Shown here: piece by piece, positions 1 to 5,196 of the stretch
Layout of the letters: every line of letters begins with the position of its first letter
Numbering within the stretch: position 1 is the stretch's first letter
Source: an uncultured Ruminococcus sp.
GTDB taxonomy: Bacteria > Bacillota > Clostridia > Oscillospirales > Ruminococcaceae
Direction of reading: 5' to 3'
Length of the DNA stretch: 5,196 nt
Assembly (NCBI GenBank): GCA_946186215.1
Contig: CAMHMM010000161.1
Coordinates: 1 to 5,196, forward strand
The notes under the pieces: generated by a model
Databases searched by the model: none
What the model was told of the DNA's origin: nothing
The model's input: the letters and a program-made list of their open reading frames with translations, nothing else
Made by a program: the position numbers and the translations under genes

Positions 1-309
1 ATAATAAACGACAAGGATAGTGTTTATCAGTATCTTACACCTGAGGATGAAAGAAAATTAGCCGAAGCTGCTCCCGAAAAGGCTGCACCACAGCTTGATG
101 AAGAGACTGAAACGCTTAAACGGCTGTTTTCTTTATTCGACAATGTCCGCAGCGATATAGACTATGCTGTGGTATCAAATCTTCTGAAGATAATCGCTAT
201 GACTGCGGAAAGCAAAGAGGTGCTTCATGAGAGCGGTTATCATGATACACAGGAAAAGCTGTTCGGTCTGCTGTTTGGCTGTATATTCAAGGAGAATGAA
301 AATGAGTAA
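1..309 (+). CDS. C-terminal part of a probable TetR/AcrR-type regulator (5' end outside window)
   Basis: The frame is open from the first base and ends at TAA 307-309, giving 102 visible residues of a protein that starts left of the window. The visible part is hydrophilic at first (acidic and Ala/Pro-rich, about residues 14-38). It then becomes amphipathic helices, including DYAVVSNLLKIIAMTAESKE and a final hydrophobic helix LFGLLFGCIF. There are no membrane spans and no catalytic motif. The helix pattern resembles the ligand-binding and dimerisation domain of TetR-family repressors, which often sit directly upstream of ABC transporter pairs. The DNA-binding half is not visible, so this is an inference. 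The stop overlaps the next gene's start by 8 nt, so the two are co-transcribed and probably translationally coupled. If it is a TetR protein, it would be expected to autoregulate the operon. Another helical accessory protein is possible. Confidence 0.5.
   Translation: MINDKDSVYQYLTPEDERKLAEAAPEKAAPQLDEETETLKRLFSLFDNVRSDIDYAVVSNLLKIIAMTAESKEVLHESGYHDTQEKLFGLLFGCIFKENENE
289..294 (+). promoter_or_regulatory. Ribosome binding site deciding the start of the first ABC transporter
   Basis: AAGGAG lies 7 nt before ATG 302. This favours ATG 302 over the in-frame ATG at 296, which is only 1 nt from the motif, and over the farther upstream ATG at 227, which lies deep inside the preceding gene. The site is inside the 3' end of the upstream coding sequence. 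Confidence 0.85.
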
Positions 310-2101
310 AGAACCAAAGAAAAAAGAGGGCATTGCCCGCCTGATGGAGCTTGCAGGCACAAAGAAGGCGGGACTTACCGCTGCCTGCACACTCTCGGTG
401 CTGTCAAGCGTATTTAAGATCATACCGTTTTTTACGATATACTGCATATTGCAGGATATCATAAAGTGTTTTTCAAACGGACAGACATTTTCATTCGGAA
501 ATGTAAGTCAACTTGTCATAATTACCGCTGCCAGTGCTGTGTTTTACGGTGTATGCGCATATTCATCGGCAATGCTTTCTCACTCAGCTGCATTTGATAT
601 CTTGTATGAACTGAGGATGAAGCTCATGGAGAAGATGGGGAAAATATCATCGGGATACTATACATCAAATACACAGGGAAGTATAAAAAAACTGCTTATA
701 GAAGATGTGGAGCAGATAGAGATCTTTATTGCGCACAGTATGTGTGAGGTCGCAGCAGCGATTGCTACGCCGCTATTCACGATTATTGTGCTGTTTACGG
801 TTGACTGGAGACTTACGCTTGTTTCACTGCTCCCGATAGTGTTTTCGTTTATTATACTTGCAGCGGCGCTCAAAAAGCCTGATGGTGCAAAGCATCAGAA
901 AAATATGGCAGACTGCAAGGCGGTGATGGAAGGTACGATAATAGAATACATACACGGGATGTCAGTGATCAAGATATTCGGAGGAACAAAAAACGCATTC
1001 AAGCGGTTTGAGACTGATATGAACAGCTTTACGAAGGCTGTGCATGATACGGCTTATTACAATGCAAACGGAATGGGTATGTACTATGCCTTTTTTGGAG
1101 CACAGGTGCTTTTTCTCCTGCCTGCTTCAATTATTATGCTGAATAACGCTGAAAACTATTATGAAGTACTGCCGAAGATACTTTTCTTTCTCGTTATATG
1201 CGCAGGGCTGAAAGAGCCGCTTGAAAACATGATGAATGTATCAATAGACAGTACAAAGATAAATGTCGGGCTCAAACGCATAGATGATCTTCTTGCGGAG
1301 CCTGAGACAGTTCTTGTCGGGAATGGAAAGAAACTAAACAGTTATGATATAGCTTTTGATAATGTTTCGTTTACATATCCGAACAGTGATGTAAAAGCAT
1401 GTGATAGGGTTAGCTTTTGCTTACCGCAAGGAAGCTGTAATGCTCTTGTAGGGCCGTCGGGCGGAGGAAAATCAACTATTGCACAGCTGCTGATGCACTT
1501 TTATGAGATAGATGAGGGCACAATAAGGGTAGGCGGGACGGATATCCGCGAAATTACACATTCGGAGCTGGTAAATAATATTGCCTATGTTTTCCAGGAC
1601 ACGTATCTTTTCAATGACACGATAGAAAACAATATCCGTATGGGAAATAAAAAAGCCTCATACGATGAGGTCAGGGCTGCAGCTGAAGCTGCGAATATAT
1701 CGGGGACTATTGAAGCCCTGCCCGATGGATATAACACGGTAGTATCGGACAGTACGGGACTTTCGGGTGGCGAAAAGCAAAGGATCGCAATAGCAAGGGC
1801 AATACTGAAAAATGCCCCTGTCATAGTGCTCGATGAGGCTACAGCCTATGCAGATGCTGAAAACGAAGCTAAGATACAGGCAGCGTTTTCAAGGCTTTCA
1901 GAAGGGAAAACTGTCATAATGATAGCTCACAGATTAAAGACCATACAGAATGCGGATAATATCCTTGTTATGAACAATGGCCGGCTTGAAGCAGTCGGGA
2001 CTCATGACGAGCTGATGGAAAACTGCTCTTTGTATAAGGATATGGTAGCTGCGAATGAACGCCGTGACAGCTGGACCATGAGAAAGGAGGCAGTATCATG
2101 A
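302..2101 (+). CDS. Half-ABC transporter, fused permease/ATPase, first subunit of a probable heterodimer (YbtP/IrtA-like)
   Basis: This 599-residue membrane protein couples ATP hydrolysis to movement of a substrate across the cytoplasmic membrane. Hydrophobic segments at about residues 25-50, 70-92, 147-166, 169-190, 260-282 and 288-303 form a six-helix type IV (exporter-fold) domain. The nucleotide-binding domain spans about 349-580: A-loop Tyr359, Walker A GPSGGGKST 384-392, Q-loop Gln432, signature LSGGE 487-491, Walker B VIVLDE 507-512 with catalytic Glu512, and H-loop His543. All ATPase residues are present. Two details are unusual: the D-loop reads AYAD (515-518) instead of the common SLD, and the segment before the signature (SDSTG) lacks the acidic X-loop form seen in its partner. 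The EYIHGMSVIKIF segment and DEATAYAD recall YbtP/IrtA-type siderophore transporters; this is family memory, not a search. An exporter of a peptide or drug is the main alternative. The length is normal for a half-transporter. The gene overlaps its upstream neighbour by 8 nt and its partner by ATGA. Confidence 0.96.
   Translation: MSKEPKKKEGIARLMELAGTKKAGLTAACTLSVLSSVFKIIPFFTIYCILQDIIKCFSNGQTFSFGNVSQLVIITAASAVFYGVCAYSSAMLSHSAAFDILYELRMKLMEKMGKISSGYYTSNTQGSIKKLLIEDVEQIEIFIAHSMCEVAAAIATPLFTIIVLFTVDWRLTLVSLLPIVFSFIILAAALKKPDGAKHQKNMADCKAVMEGTIIEYIHGMSVIKIFGGTKNAFKRFETDMNSFTKAVHDTAYYNANGMGMYYAFFGAQVLFLLPASIIMLNNAENYYEVLPKILFFLVICAGLKEPLENMMNVSIDSTKINVGLKRIDDLLAEPETVLVGNGKKLNSYDIAFDNVSFTYPNSDVKACDRVSFCLPQGSCNALVGPSGGGKSTIAQLLMHFYEIDEGTIRVGGTDIREITHSELVNNIAYVFQDTYLFNDTIENNIRMGNKKASYDEVRAAAEAANISGTIEALPDGYNTVVSDSTGLSGGEKQRIAIARAILKNAPVIVLDEATAYADAENEAKIQAAFSRLSEGKTVIMIAHRLKTIQNADNILVMNNGRLEAVGTHDELMENCSLYKDMVAANERRDSWTMRKEAVS
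2084..2090 (+). promoter_or_regulatory. Strong ribosome binding site of the second ABC transporter
   Basis: AAGGAGG lies 7 nt before ATG 2098, within the last codons of the preceding transporter gene. It fixes the start and supports near-equal, coupled synthesis of the two subunits. Confidence 0.85.
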
Positions 2102-3861
2102 ACGGAAAAGAGCATTTTTCAAAATGGTTGGATATAATAACCTACGGCGACAGAAAAAAATATTCAAAGTTCGTCGCATGGCTTTTTCTTGATAGCTTTG
2201 TTGCTTCAATACCTTCAAGCATACTTATGATCGCGGTATATCTCTTTCTTGCACCAGTTCTTGACAGCTCACTGTGCTATGAGCAGAAACCTTTCTGGAT
2301 ACTTACGGGAATACTTCTTATACAGACAGTTCTTTATGCCATTGTCCGAAGGAAATCATATCTTGATATATGTGTAGGTCATGTTTCGGCACAGCAGGAG
2401 GAAAAGCTGCGCCTCGGTGATAAGCTGAAAACACTGCCTATGGGTTTCTTTGCAACACATGATGCTGGTGAGCTCTCAACACTCCTCATGCGCAACTATG
2501 AGGAGATAGAAAATCTTTCTTCAAGCATTGCCGCAAACGGAACGGTCATTGCTATAAGACTGCTTATTGCTATGATCATACTCAGCATATTCAACATAAA
2601 AATGGCTGCGGCGATGTTTATCGTGATACCTCTTGCAGTGCCGTTTGCAGTGATGAGCTATAAGAGAGTAGCATATACAAGTTCGGAGCTTATTGCCATA
2701 CAGCAGCAGACAGCCGCGAATGTGATAGAATATGCGGGAGGGATAACGACTTTACAAGCCTATGACTGCACGGGCAGCGAATTTGACAGGCTGAAAAACA
2801 GCTTTGCAAAGCTCCGTGATGATTCAAAAAGACAGGAGAAGGCAGGCGGTGCGGTATCTATGTACGGCAGAGCTGTGCTGTTTCTCGGGATAAGCGTAGT
2901 AATGGGAGTAGGAGCTCTGCTCCTTTCAAAGGGAGAGATAACGCCTTTCTTTTACATAATGTGCCTGCTCGCTGCTTTGCAGGTCTATGAACCGATAATG
3001 CAGCTGCTTGTGTTCATTATCAGCATGGCAAGGATAGATCAATGTGTTGACAAGCTGATCGCACTGAAAGAAGAAAAAGAGCTTGATGTGGATGATCCTC
3101 CGAAATATGCGGAGCACAGCGATATTTCCTTCAGAAATGTCCGATTCGGATATGACGAAAATGATGAAGTGATAAAGGGAATCAGCTTTGATATACCCGA
3201 AAAAAGATTTGTGGCACTCGTAGGCTCATCAGGTTCAGGAAAGACTACTATTGCAAGGTTGCTTGCACGCTTCTGGGATATACAGAGCGGTGAGATAAGA
3301 ATAGGCGGTGTGCCCATAACTGCTATGACACAGGAACACCTGCTTTCAAAGATAAGCATGGTGTTTCAGGATGTATATCTTTTCAAGGACACTATTGAGG
3401 AGAATATCCGTATAGGAAAACCCGATGCATCAAAGGAAGAAATATATGCAGCCGCCAAGACCGCAGCCTGCCATGAATTTATAATGTCGCTGCCTGATGG
3501 ATATGATACTATGGTAGGAGAAGGCGGTTCGACACTTTCGGGCGGTGAAAAGCAGCGCATTTCCATTGCAAGGGCGATACTTTCCGATGCTCCTATTGTT
3601 TTTCTCGATGAAGCCACTGCAAGCCTTGATCCTGAAAACGAAGTCCAGATACAGCGTGCTATAGATGAACTCGTAAAAAACAAGACTGTTCTTGTCATAG
3701 CTCACAGACTAAGCTCAGTAATGAATGCAGACAGCATAATAGTCCTCGATGGCGGCAGGATCATAGAGCAGGGAACACATGATGAGCTTTTAACGAAAAA
3801 CGGCAGATATGCCGCATTATGGAATGAACAGCAGACTGCAGGAAACTGGAGGCTGGCATAA
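2098..3861 (+). CDS. Half-ABC transporter, fused permease/ATPase, second subunit of a probable heterodimer (YbtQ/IrtB-like)
   Basis: This 587-residue protein has the same architecture as its upstream neighbour and is its likely dimer partner. Hydrophobic segments at about residues 24-53, 66-84, 145-166, 168-187, 256-277 and 280-309 form the membrane domain. The nucleotide-binding domain (about 342-575) contains A-loop Tyr352, Walker A GSSGSGKTT 376-384, Q-loop Gln424, X-loop-like TMVGEGGS before signature LSGGE 480-484, Walker B IVFLDE 500-505 with catalytic Glu505, canonical D-loop SLD 509-511, and H-loop His536. This ATPase domain is fully canonical. The EYAGGITTLQAYDCTG segment (about 211-226) resembles the EYxxGI coupling region I associate with the YbtQ/IrtB siderophore group; that link is an inference, and the substrate is unknown. 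The start ATG overlaps the previous stop (ATGA), indicating one operon and translational coupling. The stop lies 5 bp from the stop of the convergent hydrolase gene. Confidence 0.96.
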   Translation: MNGKEHFSKWLDIITYGDRKKYSKFVAWLFLDSFVASIPSSILMIAVYLFLAPVLDSSLCYEQKPFWILTGILLIQTVLYAIVRRKSYLDICVGHVSAQQEEKLRLGDKLKTLPMGFFATHDAGELSTLLMRNYEEIENLSSSIAANGTVIAIRLLIAMIILSIFNIKMAAAMFIVIPLAVPFAVMSYKRVAYTSSELIAIQQQTAANVIEYAGGITTLQAYDCTGSEFDRLKNSFAKLRDDSKRQEKAGGAVSMYGRAVLFLGISVVMGVGALLLSKGEITPFFYIMCLLAALQVYEPIMQLLVFIISMARIDQCVDKLIALKEEKELDVDDPPKYAEHSDISFRNVRFGYDENDEVIKGISFDIPEKRFVALVGSSGSGKTTIARLLARFWDIQSGEIRIGGVPITAMTQEHLLSKISMVFQDVYLFKDTIEENIRIGKPDASKEEIYAAAKTAACHEFIMSLPDGYDTMVGEGGSTLSGGEKQRISIARAILSDAPIVFLDEATASLDPENEVQIQRAIDELVKNKTVLVIAHRLSSVMNADSIIVLDGGRIIEQGTHDELLTKNGRYAALWNEQQTAGNWRLA

Positions 3862-3866
3862 AACGC

Positions 3867-5063
3867 TTATCTGTCATCTGCTGATGCGTTGATCTGTTCT
3901 ATCCAGTTGCAGATAGTATCAAGAACCAGCTTGCCGTTGCCTACATTGCAGTGGTTCTGTGCATCTTCCTTATCGGTGAAAAGTCGGAAGGTTAGACTCT
4001 TGACATTTGTGAGCATACTTATCTCACGCCCGATAAGATGATAGTCGATAAAATGATCATCGTTCGCACCGATTATCAGCATATCCTGTGTTATCCTGTC
4101 GGCAACGGGAGCAAGATCATATGCTTTCAGCTTTTGGGCATAGGAATATGCATCTTTCGCTTCATAAGCATAGCAGCCATGCTTTATTCCCCAGTCGATT
4201 ATTGGTGAGCTTTTAGCTTTTTTGTTAAAAACAATATTGAGCAAAGTCCGTGCGTGGAGCTTCATAAATGTATGAAATGCTCTCTGTACGGGCTTTGGCT
4301 GCATACTCACCAGAATATCCTGAAAGCATGGGAATACAGACCATGCCACGACCTTTGTTATCCGCTTATCGAAAGCCGCTGCTCTAGGCGCAAGATAACC
4401 GCCGAGGGAAATGCCTATTATCGTAACATCTTTCATATCGAAATGATCGAGTACAGCTTTGACGGGCTTTTCCCATTCGTGTGTGAAGTGCATACCCTGC
4501 ATACGCATAACGCCGCCCTGCCCGGGACCTTCAAACATATACACCTCGAAGCCTTTTTCCTGCAGATACAGTACGGTAAAGAGAAATTCCTCAAAATAAC
4601 TGTCATTTCCGCCGTGGATAAGTATAGTTCCACGGCTTTTTCCTTCGGGAACAAGGTGCATGACAGGCAGCTTTACATTTTCGTATGGTACAGACAGCTT
4701 TTTGATACGGGGGTGCGTGCCTTCAAAAAAGTCTGCATAATACTGATAAAACAGCTTTGTCGCAAGCTCATAGTATTTCTTTTTGTCGGGATCGCCGTCA
4801 TACATGAAAAATTCGCTCATCCTGTAATATGCGACAGCATTGTCGATGCGCTTTTCTTTCATGGCTGTATCGCCAAGCCTGATAAGCTCACGCTTCCAGT
4901 CGGCACTGTTGTGTATCTTAGCAGCAACAGGCTTTACATCTTCGAGCCTTCCGCCGTCCCAGTTTATAAGACGGTTGAGCTGATAGTCAAAATTTCTCTC
5001 ATTGTTAAGCTTATATACGCCTTTTTTCAACTTGATGGGGCGGGTAACATCATATTTTTCCAT
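3867..5063 (-). CDS. Alpha/beta-fold hydrolase (esterase/peptidase-like) with N-terminal helical domain
   Basis: This 398-residue, probably cytoplasmic enzyme has no signal peptide or membrane span. Residues 1-125 are a charged, mostly helical extension. The hydrolase core follows, with strand GTILIHGG (145-152) placing the oxyanion-hole segment HGG, then MFEGPGQGG (176-184), typical of FrsA-like and 2,6-dihydropseudooxynicotine-hydrolase-like proteins. The nucleophile elbow is GISLG (217-221) with Ser219. A cap-like stretch covers about 245-310. The likely acid is Asp336 in GANDDHFID, and the likely base is His371 in QNHCNVGN. The triad is complete, so the enzyme should be active on an ester, amide or C-C bond; the substrate is not evident. 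The start at 5063 was chosen because AAGGAG sits 7 nt before it. An upstream in-frame ATG at 5102 would add 13 residues with no Shine-Dalgarno and would run through the inverted repeat. The gene is convergent to the transporter operon, so it is not co-transcribed with it. Confidence 0.93.
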   Translation of the reverse strand: MEKYDVTRPIKLKKGVYKLNNERNFDYQLNRLINWDGGRLEDVKPVAAKIHNSADWKRELIRLGDTAMKEKRIDNAVAYYRMSEFFMYDGDPDKKKYYELATKLFYQYYADFFEGTHPRIKKLSVPYENVKLPVMHLVPEGKSRGTILIHGGNDSYFEEFLFTVLYLQEKGFEVYMFEGPGQGGVMRMQGMHFTHEWEKPVKAVLDHFDMKDVTIIGISLGGYLAPRAAAFDKRITKVVAWSVFPCFQDILVSMQPKPVQRAFHTFMKLHARTLLNIVFNKKAKSSPIIDWGIKHGCYAYEAKDAYSYAQKLKAYDLAPVADRITQDMLIIGANDDHFIDYHLIGREISMLTNVKSLTFRLFTDKEDAQNHCNVGNGKLVLDTICNWIEQINASADDR

Positions 5064-5070
5064 AAAAAAG

Positions 5071-5076
5071 CTCCTT
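5071..5076 (-). promoter_or_regulatory. Ribosome binding site of the hydrolase gene
   Basis: Read on the - strand this is AAGGAG, 7 nt before ATG at 5063. Five of its six bases lie inside one arm of the inverted repeat at 5072-5096, so access to it could depend on RNA folding or on a bound protein. Confidence 0.85.
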
Positions 5077-5096
5077 ATCACAGTATATGATAAGGA
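5072..5096. repeat. Perfect 9-bp inverted repeat with 7-nt spacer, upstream of the hydrolase
   Basis: The arms TCCTTATCA (5072-5080) and TGATAAGGA (5088-5096) are exactly complementary around a 7-nt centre (CAGTATA). The repeat lies between the hydrolase start and its candidate promoter. It could be a dimeric repressor operator or, if transcription starts farther upstream, an RNA hairpin that buries the Shine-Dalgarno. It lacks a GC-rich stem, so it is not a good terminator, although a T run follows it on the - strand. Confidence 0.8.
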
Positions 5097-5125
5097 TAAC
5101 ACTTTTTTCGGAATAATACTTTCAA
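5096..5125 (-). promoter_or_regulatory. Candidate sigma-70-type promoter for the hydrolase
   Basis: On the - strand, TTGAAA (5120-5125; 5 of 6 matches to TTGACA) is followed after 18 nt by TGTTAT (5096-5101; 4 of 6 matches to TATAAT). Transcription would begin near 5089, inside the inverted repeat. A better -10 alone, TATACT (complement of 5082-5087), lies in the spacer of the repeat but has no good -35 and would leave a leader of only about a dozen bases. Both are eye matches and weak. Confidence 0.3.
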
Positions 5126-5132
5126 ATAGATG

Positions 5133-5196
5133 CTAACTTTTGATAAATTCGGAAAAAGAAATGCCAAACATACGCTTGCATGTGGCAGCAAGGTGC
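5133..5196 (-). CDS. C-terminal end of a probable AraC-type helix-turn-helix regulator (5' end outside window)
   Basis: The - strand frame entering at the right edge reads HLAATCKRMFGISFSEFIKS and stops at TAG (5133-5135). The pattern hLxxxCKRxFGxSFSEFI matches the recognition-helix end of an AraC/XylS-family helix-turn-helix. Only 20 residues are visible, so the call rests on this motif. AraC proteins usually have two such motifs. The SF pair looks more like the first, while a stop immediately afterwards is normal only after the second, so a shortened or broken regulator is possible. The stop is 69 bp before the hydrolase start on the same strand, so the protein could control the hydrolase or be transcribed with it. 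No clear terminator is seen between them. Confidence 0.42.
   Translation of the reverse strand, partial: HLAATCKRMFGISFSEFIKS

Noticed and set aside
227..301. N-terminal extension of the first ABC transporter to ATG 227
   Set aside because: It would lie wholly within the upstream coding sequence and add a Cys-rich, unconserved-looking 25 residues. The AAGGAG at 289-294 points to ATG 302.
302..3861. Tandem similarity of the two transporters as a recent duplication
   Set aside because: They share family motifs, but the membrane domains differ greatly in sequence. This is the usual ancient paralogy of heterodimeric half-transporters, not a recent repeat.
4254..5090. Long + strand open frame (278 codons, GTG start) opposite the hydrolase
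   Set aside because: It is antisense to a gene with a full catalytic triad and a good ribosome binding site. It has no Shine-Dalgarno, shows no recognisable motif, and its composition (many Cys, His and Phe) is typical of an antisense shadow.
5064..5102. Thirteen-residue extension of the hydrolase to ATG at 5102
   Set aside because: It has no Shine-Dalgarno and would translate the inverted repeat. The start at 5063 has an ideal AAGGAG spacing.
5102..5158. Imperfect inverted match between CTTTTTTCGGAAT (5102-5114) and ATTCGGAAAAAG (5147-5158)
   Set aside because: The stem is AT-rich, interrupted by mismatches, and separated by a 32-nt loop that includes the end of the helix-turn-helix frame. 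It is too weak to call a terminator or operator.

Overview
The window looks like a stretch of a Firmicutes (Clostridia) chromosome. Ruminococcus or another Oscillospiraceae member is the best guess. The reasons are moderate GC content (judged by eye), frequent ATA isoleucine and AGA/AGG arginine codons, TAA/TGA/TAG stops, and strong AAGGAG-type Shine-Dalgarno sequences about 7 nt before each supported start. The genus is an inference from style, not a sequence match.

Layout: positions 1-309 hold the 3' end of a + strand gene, probably a TetR-type regulator. It overlaps the start of the first of two tandem half-ABC transporters (302-2101 and 2098-3861). The transporters overlap each other by ATGA, so these three genes read as one translationally coupled operon whose promoter lies left of the window. 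Each transporter has six membrane segments followed by one nucleotide-binding domain, and the two are best read as halves of a heterodimer. Several family-level details (the EYxxGM/EYxxGI segments and the DEATAYAD Walker B/D-loop of the first half) recall the YbtP/YbtQ and IrtA/IrtB siderophore-transport group, but the substrate cannot be read from the sequence.

On the - strand, an alpha/beta hydrolase with an intact Ser-Asp-His triad (3867-5063) converges on the transporter operon, with only 5 bp between the two stop codons. Its 5' region carries a perfect 9-bp inverted repeat (5072-5096) that covers its ribosome binding site and candidate -10 elements. This is the most interesting non-coding signal in the window. 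At the right edge, on the same strand, lies the C-terminal end of a helix-turn-helix protein resembling the AraC family (5133-5196), 69 bp upstream of the hydrolase start. It may regulate the hydrolase or be co-transcribed with it.

No tRNA, rRNA, CRISPR array, insertion sequence or phage gene was seen, and no stretch over 300 bp lacks a gene. The content is a fairly ordinary transport locus. I see no clear sign of a wholly new system.
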